A stretch of 64,000 nucleotides of DNA. It comes from Falsiphaeobacter marinintestinus. Lineage in GTDB: Bacteria > Pseudomonadota > Alphaproteobacteria > Rhodobacterales > Rhodobacteraceae. The stretch covers positions 1-64,000 of the forward strand of contig NZ_VOGO01000003.1 of NCBI RefSeq assembly GCF_007923355.1. The letters run 5' to 3'. Below the pieces are notes generated by a model. That model saw only the letters and a program-made list of their open reading frames with translations, ran no database searches and was not told the DNA's origin. Shown here piece after piece: positions 18,261-25,479 of this stretch. The position numbers and the translations under genes are program-made. The stretch's first letter is position 1; each line of letters begins with the position of its first letter.

Positions 18261-20615
18261 ATGCTTTTCGGTCTTGATGGCGTCGAAGTCGGCCTGATCA
18301 TCCTGTTCCTCTGCCTTTTCGGAGGCATCCTGTCCGGTTTCCCGGTGGCCTTTGCCATCGGCGGAGCTGGCGTAATCTCTTTCGGGATCATTGCGGCGCT
18401 CGACAGCGCCGGGATCCTGATTCACCAAGCCATCGACACCTCGTCGCAGGCGTACCGCGACCTTGTCGCAACCGGGATGCATCCCGACAAGATTTCGATC
18501 TTCCGAAATCCGGACCTGCCACGTGTGGCGGAATCCGTGTTCCCGGGCGGATGGGAAACTGCGCTGGATCGTAACGTATCGTTCATCGTGAACCGTATGA
18601 ATGAACGGGTCTTTGCCGGTCAGTCGATTGAAACGCTTCTGGCGGTTTTGATGTTCGTCATGATGGGCATCACGCTGGAACGGTCCAAGATCGCCAACGA
18701 TCTGCTGACCACAATGGCACGCGTCTTTGGCCCGCTGCCGGGTGGTCTGGCCGTGTCGATTGTAGTTGTTGGGGCGTTTCTGGCGGCTTCCACAGGCATC
18801 GTCGGTGCAACCGTGGTCACCATGGGCCTGCTGGCCCTGCCAACCATGCTGCGCAACAATTACTCACCGGAACTCGCGACCGGTGTGATCGCCGCGTCGG
18901 GCACTTTGGGGCAGATCATTCCGCCCTCGATCGTGATCGTTCTGCTGGGAACCCTTGCTGGCGATTTGTATTCCACCGCGCAAGAGGCGCGCGCAAACAC
19001 CGCTGGCTGTTCGGACGCTCTGACCTATCTGGGCGAACCTGCCGTTGTGTCGGTCGGGACGTTGTTCCAGGCGGCGCTGTTGCCGGGGATCATGCTGGCG
19101 TTGCTCTATGCGCTTTATGCCTTTGGCTATGCGCTGTTGAACCCTGAAAAGGCCCCTGCGGTCGAAATGGGCGCCAGCAATCAGGAACCCATCACCAAGG
19201 GCGAGGCTTTTGGCTGGTTCCTTGGCGCGCCCATCGCTCTGATCGGCGGCGCGATCCTGCTGGGGCAGGTCGGTCTGATCGGCAGCCAGGACGTTACGGT
19301 TTCAAGCTATTCCAATGTGACTCAGTCTGCCAGCCTGCGCACAAACGTATCGGAACAATGTCAGGCGTCGATGATCGAGCTGCACGGGCAAGAGGCTTGG
19401 GACAGCGCGTTGGAAGAGCAGGCAGCGATTGATGCCGCAGGCGGTGCCAGTCAGTCCCAGCGCTTGAACGATGAGGAAATCGCGGCCGCAAAAGAAGCCA
19501 AAATCGCCACGGCTGCGCCGATTGGCACTGGTGTTGCTGTGATCCTCGTCATGATGGGTTTGGTTCTGGTTATGGGGCGCGGTATCTCGCCAAGCTCAGA
19601 TTCGCGTCCGTTGCTGATTGGCGCTGTCGGTCTGATCCTTGCGATCCTGATCGACATGTTCCTGATCTCGCCGGTCTCGTCGCCGGGCGTGACATTCGTG
19701 TTGATGGCCGGTCCGTTGGCGATTGCCTTCTATGGGTGCAAGGCTGCTGCGGCGCGTCTGGCCAAAAACGAACTGATCCGCGTGGTGTTCCCACCGCTGG
19801 TTCTGATTGTTGCGGTTCTGGGCTCTATCCTGGGCGGTATCACCAACCCGACGCCGGCAGCGGCGCTTGGGGCCGGTGGTGCGATCATGCTTGCGGCCTA
19901 TCGCAAGCTGCAGGACGAGAACAAGTCAGGCAAGGTCGTGATCTGGTCCACTTTCGCGATCCTGATCTGTATCCTGATCGGGGTGAATTTCGATCTGCGG
20001 ATTACTCAGGAAACCGTCAGCTTTGAAACCTGGGTTGCCTTTGCCTTTGCCAAGCTCACCTATCTCTATGCCTTCTTCGGCCTGCTCTATGGCTGCTGGG
20101 TGCTATTCGCCGGCGGGGTTCTGACACCGGTTGTGCGCGAAACGGCCAAGGTGACCTCGATGGTGTTTACCATCCTGATCGGATCGCAACTGCTGAACCT
20201 TGTGGTGATCTCGTTCGGTGGTGAGCACTATATCCAGCAATTCCTGAAGAGCTTTGACAATGAATTCACGGTCTTCCTGATCGTGATGCTGGTGTTGTTC
20301 TTCCTGGGCTTCGTGCTGGATTTCCTTGAGATCATCTACATCGTGATCCCCATCGTCGGGCCAGTGATCTATGGCGGATCGTTCGATCCGAAATGGGTGA
20401 CCATCATGGTGGCGGTGAACCTGCAGACGTCGTTCCTGACGCCGCCGTTCGGGTTTGCGCTGTTCTATCTCAGGGGCGTTGCGCCCAAGGAAGTCACCAC
20501 GGGCCACATCTATCGCGGGATCCTGCCGTTTGTACTGATCCAGGTCGGGGGGCTTGCGTTGTTGTGGTTCTTCCCAACCATTGTGACCATCATCCCGGAT
20601 CTGATCCCGAACTGA
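18261..20615 (+). CDS. Large TRAP transporter permease (DctM), extended form
   Basis: At 784 residues this DctM is nearly twice the usual length of about 430. Family signatures are present: FPVAFAIGG near residue 29, the AASTGIVGATVVTMG loop near 175, and APGTLGQIIPPS-like GTLGQIIPPS near 213. Two inserts are visible: a soluble stretch at about residues 55-115, and a hydrophilic region at about 350-410 rich in Ala, Glu and Gln with one Cys, followed by extra hydrophobic segments. The C-terminal half ends with the conserved NLQTSFLTPPFGFALFY segment. It catalyses sodium- or proton-coupled uptake together with DctP and DctQ. Confidence 0.93.
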   Translation: MLFGLDGVEVGLIILFLCLFGGILSGFPVAFAIGGAGVISFGIIAALDSAGILIHQAIDTSSQAYRDLVATGMHPDKISIFRNPDLPRVAESVFPGGWETALDRNVSFIVNRMNERVFAGQSIETLLAVLMFVMMGITLERSKIANDLLTTMARVFGPLPGGLAVSIVVVGAFLAASTGIVGATVVTMGLLALPTMLRNNYSPELATGVIAASGTLGQIIPPSIVIVLLGTLAGDLYSTAQEARANTAGCSDALTYLGEPAVVSVGTLFQAALLPGIMLALLYALYAFGYALLNPEKAPAVEMGASNQEPITKGEAFGWFLGAPIALIGGAILLGQVGLIGSQDVTVSSYSNVTQSASLRTNVSEQCQASMIELHGQEAWDSALEEQAAIDAAGGASQSQRLNDEEIAAAKEAKIATAAPIGTGVAVILVMMGLVLVMGRGISPSSDSRPLLIGAVGLILAILIDMFLISPVSSPGVTFVLMAGPLAIAFYGCKAAAARLAKNELIRVVFPPLVLIVAVLGSILGGITNPTPAAALGAGGAIMLAAYRKLQDENKSGKVVIWSTFAILICILIGVNFDLRITQETVSFETWVAFAFAKLTYLYAFFGLLYGCWVLFAGGVLTPVVRETAKVTSMVFTILIGSQLLNLVVISFGGEHYIQQFLKSFDNEFTVFLIVMLVLFFLGFVLDFLEIIYIVIPIVGPVIYGGSFDPKWVTIMVAVNLQTSFLTPPFGFALFYLRGVAPKEVTTGHIYRGILPFVLIQVGGLALLWFFPTIVTIIPDLIPN

Positions 20616-20641
20616 TCAAAGCGCTTAGTACCAAAACTAAA

Positions 20642-20664
20642 GGGGGCCGTTTGGCCCCCTTTTT
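20642..20664 (+). terminator. Intrinsic terminator of the TRAP operon
   Basis: Stem GGGGGCC (20642-20648), loop GTTT, stem GGCCCCC (20653-20659), then TTTTT. It lies 26 bp after the dctM stop. Confidence 0.93.
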
Positions 20665-20740
20665 CGTGCTTGCTGCTGGTTCGGGGTTTCCTGTCGCGCT
20701 AAGGTTCCTGCTGGACAGATTGCACCGGACGTTGCCCCAG

Positions 20741-21367
20741 ATGACCATTCAGATCCTTCCGCTGACCAAAGACCGGATGCCGGAGGCGTTCGCGCTTGCC
20801 ACCAAAGTGTTCATAGATGCCAGTACCTTACACCGGGTTCTTGGCGTGGATGTCGACATCTATCGAGAGTACCTGCGGGCCCCGTTTCAACAGATGATCG
20901 AACAAGGGCTATCGGTAGCGGCCATTGACACGGCGACGGACAAAATGGTCGGCTGCCTGATCCTGTCGGACTACGTCTGTCAACCGTCGGCGGATGTCGC
21001 GCGCTTTCCCACGTTTCTACCACTGTCGGCATTGGCGGGCGAATTGGATCAACAGTACAGGGCCAAGCGAACCCTTGCCCCCGGTCAGGCGGCGCTGGTC
21101 GATATGGGGGCCGTGTCGCCAGATGCTGGCGGCTCAGGCATCTACCAGATGCTGCGATCCAAAGCGCATAAGATCGCGCGGGAAAAGGGATTCAGGTGGA
21201 TCATCGGTGAACTGTCATCTGCTGCGACGCAGCACGTTATCCTGACCCGACTGGGGCATAAAAAGATGGCCGAAGTCAGGTTTGACAGCTTTCAAATCAA
21301 TGGCCGCTGTCCCTTTCGCAAGATCACCGAGCCGCCCAGTATCATTTTGGCAGAAGGCCCGTTGTAA
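20741..21367 (+). CDS. GNAT-like acetyltransferase of unknown substrate
   Basis: The 208-residue protein starts at the ATG at 20741; the open frame extends further upstream but into the dctM gene and the terminator. The middle carries VDMGAVSPDAGGSGIYQML, a degenerate version of the GNAT acetyl-CoA loop (usually Q/RxxGxG/A). No substrate is suggested by neighbours. It is preceded by a strong terminator and thus has its own promoter. The downstream gene is convergent. Confidence 0.7.
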   Translation: MTIQILPLTKDRMPEAFALATKVFIDASTLHRVLGVDVDIYREYLRAPFQQMIEQGLSVAAIDTATDKMVGCLILSDYVCQPSADVARFPTFLPLSALAGELDQQYRAKRTLAPGQAALVDMGAVSPDAGGSGIYQMLRSKAHKIAREKGFRWIIGELSSAATQHVILTRLGHKKMAEVRFDSFQINGRCPFRKITEPPSIILAEGPL

Positions 21368-21409
21368 CCCGATGATCGGGGCAACCTGGCCTTCTGCGGA
21401 ATACGGACT

Positions 21410-22501
21410 TCAGTCGCCTACGGTCACAGTCCATGCACGGTCAGCCGGGGTTTTACCTGCCAGCACCTCGCGATAAGCGGCTTCCGCCTCAGTTGCTCCG
21501 TCAGCGTGGGACAGGGTCAGCCAATCCGCACTTTTGCGCATGGCTTCTTGCCAGAACGCGCCTGAGCGGCGTTCGAACTCACCCGGACCCCAGTCATCAT
21601 TTCGCTTGGCGATATGGCCGGGGGCGAAAAACATTTCGGATCGGTCGCGAATATACCCTTCACCCATTCCGGCCTCGGAATAATGCGTCAGGCCGACATG
21701 GCTGGTGAACTGCATGTTGTCGCCCAGTAGGCCGTGTAACCGGCTGATAACGCTGCCGGACCCGGACATGTCGATGATCAGGGTTGCCTTGTCCGAAGGC
21801 AGATGGGTTTCGATCTGATCATAGGTCAACACATCGTCATAAAGGTCCAGTGCGACGACCTTGTCCTTGTTCCCGGCCGACGTCAGGCCGATCACTTTTG
21901 GGGCGTCCGGATCAGCCTTGAACGCGTATCCCGTGCCGATCCCGGTTTTGGACGAGGCGGACACAATCAGCACCTGTTCAGCTCCGAACCATTTGTTATC
22001 AAGCGCAAAATCGTAAAGGCAAAACGACGTCGCATAAAGCGGCCACAGCACCATCCGCATGTCATCTGTCGACGGATCATCCTTGGGGTCGTTCGACAGG
22101 CGCAGATAGCGGTTATAGACGGCGGCCAGTTTTGAGCGGTGTGCCGCGCCGTCGAAAAACTGCAAGTCCTTGATCCGCGTCGGCTCCAACATCGTATGAC
22201 TGCCCATCGGCCAGTACCCATAAAGCCGTTCGCCAACCGCAATACCCTCAACGCCGCTTTGTTCAACGACACCGATGCCCCAGACCGGGATCACACCCCA
22301 GTCAGAATCGGCGGTCGGAAAGAACTGCCAATACCCGATGCGGTCGCCCACGACCCCATAGGTGATGTTGTTGGCCGTCAGTCCGAAACGTACAATCCGT
22401 ACAAAAACCTGACCGTTTTGTACGGTCGGGGCGGGCGTGTCTGTGACGCGCAGATCCGACAGATCGGATTTGCGGATTTCGAGTGTGGTGATTCCGGTCA
22501 T
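21410..22501 (-). CDS. DUF2855 family protein
   Basis: The 363-residue cytoplasmic protein matches the DUF2855 pattern: an N-terminal GroES-like region with RFGLTANNITYGVVGD and a later Rossmann-like part with VSASSKTG near 185. It resembles medium-chain dehydrogenases without the zinc ligands. No reaction is known to me. It is followed on the same strand by genes that look unrelated. Two TGTACAAAACGG-like runs near 22400 lie in its own coding region and are probably chance. Confidence 0.85.
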   Translation of the reverse strand: MTGITTLEIRKSDLSDLRVTDTPAPTVQNGQVFVRIVRFGLTANNITYGVVGDRIGYWQFFPTADSDWGVIPVWGIGVVEQSGVEGIAVGERLYGYWPMGSHTMLEPTRIKDLQFFDGAAHRSKLAAVYNRYLRLSNDPKDDPSTDDMRMVLWPLYATSFCLYDFALDNKWFGAEQVLIVSASSKTGIGTGYAFKADPDAPKVIGLTSAGNKDKVVALDLYDDVLTYDQIETHLPSDKATLIIDMSGSGSVISRLHGLLGDNMQFTSHVGLTHYSEAGMGEGYIRDRSEMFFAPGHIAKRNDDWGPGEFERRSGAFWQEAMRKSADWLTLSHADGATEAEAAYREVLAGKTPADRAWTVTVGD

Positions 22502-22563
22502 GCGTTCCTCCCGTTTCAGCGCAGCCTAGCGGGTTTGGCAGACGACGGGGCAGGGACGCCACG

Positions 22564-22947
22564 TCAGGTGAACTGGATCAGATCCCAGCGGTTGCCGAAC
22601 GGGTCGCGCCAGACGGCGACGGTGCCATAGGGTTCGTGGCGCGGGTCTTCTTCGAATGTCACGCCGTTTGCCGTCATCGCCGCGTGGTCGCGGGCAAAAT
22701 CGTCTGTCGCCAGAAACAGCCCGACGCGCCCGCCAAACTGATCCCCGATGGCCCTGCGCTGCGCGTCGTTTTCGGCGCGGGCCAGGATCAAGCTGCCAGT
22801 CTCGGCACCGGGTGGCAGGATGCGGACCCAGCGCTTGCGGCCCTGATCAACGTCTTCGGCCAAAGAGAACCCAAGCGTTCCACAATAAAACGAAATCGCG
22901 TCGTCATAATCGGGCACGACAAGGGAAACGGCGTGAAGAAATTGCAC
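22564..22947 (-). CDS. VOC (glyoxalase/bleomycin-resistance) family protein
   Basis: The 127-residue protein has the beta-alpha-beta-beta-beta module of the VOC superfamily: HAVSLVVPDYDDAISFY at the start, GFSLAEDV, and DPFGNRWDLIQF at the end. A metal-binding His and Glu pair is only partly evident, so the reaction is open. It lies six bases from the next gene on the same strand and so is probably co-transcribed with it. Confidence 0.85.
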   Translation of the reverse strand: MQFLHAVSLVVPDYDDAISFYCGTLGFSLAEDVDQGRKRWVRILPPGAETGSLILARAENDAQRRAIGDQFGGRVGLFLATDDFARDHAAMTANGVTFEEDPRHEPYGTVAVWRDPFGNRWDLIQFT

Positions 22948-22952
22948 CGGAC

Positions 22953-23768
22953 CTAGGACTTGGGTGCACGCCGATCAGGAAGCGCGATATTGGCGACCTG
23001 TTCGGCAATCGGATCTGTCGACAGCGGATGGGTGCTGGCGGAAAACTCCTCGGGATCCGTCATTGGCCGCCATTCGCCACCAAAATAAACTTCCAGTCCT
23101 TTGAAGTTCGCCTTGTATCCCATCTTGGGACTGCCGGGCACCCAATAGCCGAGATAGACATAGGGCAGGCCGTTTTCCCGGGCGATGTCGATGTGATCCA
23201 GGATCATCCATGTTCCGAGGGATGCTTTCTGGCGGTCCGGGGCATAGAACGAGTAGACCATGCTTAGCCCGTCTTCCAATACATCCGTCAGACACACGGC
23301 GATCAGGTCCTGTCCATCGCCGTATTCGATGACACGGCTTCTGACCGGGGTTTCCTCGATCATCGCGGCAAATTCGAACACGTCCATATCGGCCATGCCC
23401 CCATCTGCATGGCGCGCATCCAGATAGTCCCGGAACAAGGCATATTGTTCTTCACTGGCCCAGGGCGATGTTGCGCGGCGCTTTAATCCGGCGTTCCGGC
23501 TGATCGCCCGTCTTTGGCTTTTGGAGGGGGAGAATTCCGCAAGGTTGATCCGCGCCGACAGACAGGCGGCGCAATCTGCGCAAGAGGGGCGGTACAACAC
23601 GTTCTGAGATCGCCGAAACCCTTGATGCGACAGGGAATCATTCAGCCGACCAGCGCCTTCGCCCTGAAGCGCGGTAAACAGCTTTCGCTCCATCCGACCT
23701 TCAAGATAGGGGCAGGGTTGCGGGGCTGTGACATAGAATTGCGGCGCAATCGGCAGCGTGTGACGCAT
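22953..23768 (-). CDS. bpt: Aspartate/glutamate leucyltransferase (Bpt/Ate family)
   Basis: This enzyme transfers an amino acid (Leu in bacterial Bpt) from aminoacyl-tRNA to N-terminal Asp or Glu, marking the protein for ClpS/ClpAP degradation. The 271-residue form starts at MRHTLPIAP (23768); a longer frame to 23804 lacks a better start. CPYLEGR near residue 19, the [12 protein letters not shown] cysteine cluster near 60-70, [11 protein letters not shown], and [15 protein letters not shown] near 220 are family signatures. The gene lies between the VOC and RDD genes. Confidence 0.92.
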   Translation of the reverse strand: MRHTLPIAPQFYVTAPQPCPYLEGRMERKLFTALQGEGAGRLNDSLSHQGFRRSQNVLYRPSCADCAACLSARINLAEFSPSKSQRRAISRNAGLKRRATSPWASEEQYALFRDYLDARHADGGMADMDVFEFAAMIEETPVRSRVIEYGDGQDLIAVCLTDVLEDGLSMVYSFYAPDRQKASLGTWMILDHIDIARENGLPYVYLGYWVPGSPKMGYKANFKGLEVYFGGEWRPMTDPEEFSASTHPLSTDPIAEQVANIALPDRRAPKS

Positions 23769-23839
23769 CAGGAACTCAGAAATTGTTTCGCTGGATGATA
23801 GCAACGGTTTTCGAACCCGCCAAGCGGGTTCTCATCCGG

Positions 23840-24277
23840 TCAGATTGTGGCGCGGCGATTGAGCATCACGGTACCAAGGAAGGCATCAGTCAGGCCCTGT
23901 CCACGGCTTCCGGTCAGCATCATGGCGACCGAGACCACCTGAATGACGGGAAGCGATATACTAATCGTGTATCCGGCAGTGTGTGCGATCGCTTGCCCCA
24001 TATCCAAAGGCGCGCCATGGGCATCGCGCAGTTCGATCCCGGCAAACCGCATGCCCAACGTGGCCGAGCCATTCGCGATGGTCACAACGCGATAGGCAAA
24101 CCCGATCGCAAGATACAGGAATGGCCAGATAAACAGGCCGACAAAAGCCGTCATCAGAACGGTCAGCAGGGCCAGCGCAAGGATGATCACGGTGTCGGCA
24201 ATCCAGGCGATCAGGCGCTTGGTCGGGACCGAGTCATAGAACTGGGGTTGTTGAAACGGATCAGGAAGCAGGGACAT
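23840..24277 (-). CDS. RDD family membrane protein
   Basis: The 145-residue protein has two or three membrane helices (residues about 20-65 and 105-130) and a RLIAWIADTVI segment, the arginine-aspartate pair at the start of the first helix that gives RDD its name. The second motif, GMRFAGIEL, follows at about 75. RDD proteins are poorly understood; some have been linked with ion antiport. Upstream of it is a separate hairpin and the DUF2852 gene. Confidence 0.85.
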   Translation of the reverse strand: MSLLPDPFQQPQFYDSVPTKRLIAWIADTVIILALALLTVLMTAFVGLFIWPFLYLAIGFAYRVVTIANGSATLGMRFAGIELRDAHGAPLDMGQAIAHTAGYTISISLPVIQVVSVAMMLTGSRGQGLTDAFLGTVMLNRRATI

Positions 24278-24307
24278 GGCACCGATGCTCAGGGGTAAGA
24301 TGACAAC

Positions 24308-24331
24308 GGCCCCGGAGTTTGGTCCGGGGCC
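24308..24331 (-). terminator. Hairpin after the DUF2852 gene (weak terminator)
   Basis: Perfect 9-bp stem GGCCCCGGA / TCCGGGGCC with a 6-base loop lies 22 bp beyond the DUF2852 stop. Neither strand has a T-run after it, so it may be a weak or Rho-assisted terminator, or a stabilising 3' hairpin. Confidence 0.4.
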
Positions 24332-24352
24332 GGGATGTGGGTTGCGTGCGGA

Positions 24353-24823
24353 TCAGGCGGCCTGATCGGGTTGATCGTCGTCAGACGGATCCGGGGCACG
24401 GTGGGCGCGTTCGTCCATGAACTGGTCGAATTCGGCCTTATCCTTGGCGTCACGCAGGCGTTCGAGGAAATTTTCGAACTCGCTTTGTTCGTGTTCCAGA
24501 CGGGCCAGCGTGTCAGCTTTGTACTGGTCGAAAGCCGAGTTTCCACTGGGAGCGGCGGCCTTCATGGCGCTGCGTTGCCATTCGCGCTCGTTGCTCCAGG
24601 CGTTACGGTGGCCGCGTCCGCTGCGGCGACAGGACTTGCTGAACATGCGTTTGCTCCAGATCATATAGGCCAGAACGGCCAGACCAACTGGCCAGAAGAA
24701 GACAAAGCCCAGAACCATAGTGGCGATCCAGGCACCTTTGCCCTTGTCGTCAAGCCAAGCTTCTGCGCGGTAAAACCAGCCCGGGTTCTCCGGGGCAGGG
24801 AGGGGGTCGGTCATGGTTGTCAT
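24353..24823 (-). CDS. DUF2852 family membrane protein
   Basis: The 156-residue product has one hydrophobic segment at about residues 33-56 (MVLGFVFFWPVGLAVLAYMIW), preceded by a short soluble part and followed by a charged helix with NSAFDQYKADTL and LEHEQSEFENFLERLR, the DUF2852 signature. The function is unknown. The first of two in-frame ATGs is preferred because GGAGAGA lies 9 bases before it. Confidence 0.85.
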   Translation of the reverse strand: MTTMTDPLPAPENPGWFYRAEAWLDDKGKGAWIATMVLGFVFFWPVGLAVLAYMIWSKRMFSKSCRRSGRGHRNAWSNEREWQRSAMKAAAPSGNSAFDQYKADTLARLEHEQSEFENFLERLRDAKDKAEFDQFMDERAHRAPDPSDDDQPDQAA

Positions 24824-24937
24824 GGTTTTGGTCTCTCCTCGTCGGGGTGAATGTGAATGCTCTTCACATTACAAGAGATCGGGATTTGCCGTCGGGTTTG
24901 CAAGGTTCGATGTGAAGGTTTTTTACATTTTTCGTTT

Positions 24938-25405
24938 TTACTGTTTGAAATCAGAGACCTGCGCTTTGGAAATATCTTTCAGAAAGGTTGGATTGACCGG
25001 AAAAACATGGTTTGGCGTGCCTGCAGCGGCCCAAATCGTATCAAAATCGCTCAAACGGGCATCCATAAAGCAGCGGATCGGGGTCAAATGGCCCACGGGC
25101 GACACCCCACCAATGGCGAAGCCGGTTTGTGCGCGAACCAATGCTGCATCCGCCTTGCCCAGCGGTTCACCGGCCAAAACGCTGGCTTTGTCCGGATCGA
25201 CCTGATTGCCGCCTGCGGTCAGAAACAGGATCGCGCGGCCGGACACGTCGCCGCGAAAGACAATCGACTTGACGATCTGGTCAATGTCACATCCTACGGC
25301 GGCTGCCGCATCGGCAGCGGTGCGTGACCCTTGGGTTTCCTTGATCTCGGGTGTCACCCCGGCGGCTTCCAAAGCGGCGCGGACGCGTTTCAGGCTTTTG
25401 CTCAT
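24938..25405 (-). CDS. YbaK/EbsC family aminoacyl-tRNA deacylase
   Basis: This 155-residue protein belongs to the YbaK/ProX group, which hydrolyses mis-charged tRNAs (for example Cys- or Ala-tRNA-Pro) in trans. IVKSIVFRG near residue 42 and GGVSPVGH near 100 are characteristic, and the length is typical. It is divergent from glnE with a 74-bp shared promoter region. Specificity cannot be told from sequence alone. Confidence 0.9.
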   Translation of the reverse strand: MSKSLKRVRAALEAAGVTPEIKETQGSRTAADAAAAVGCDIDQIVKSIVFRGDVSGRAILFLTAGGNQVDPDKASVLAGEPLGKADAALVRAQTGFAIGGVSPVGHLTPIRCFMDARLSDFDTIWAAAGTPNHVFPVNPTFLKDISKAQVSDFKQ

Positions 25406-25479
25406 ATCGGGAATGTCGCGCTGTCCCCGCGCGAATTCAACCCATTGACGTCCCCCTTGGGCAGTCGCACGTTGCGAAC

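Noticed and set aside
22390-22440. Extra copies of the TGTACAAAACGG-like motif
   Set aside because: They lie within the DUF2855 coding region and match only in part, so chance is likelier than an operator.
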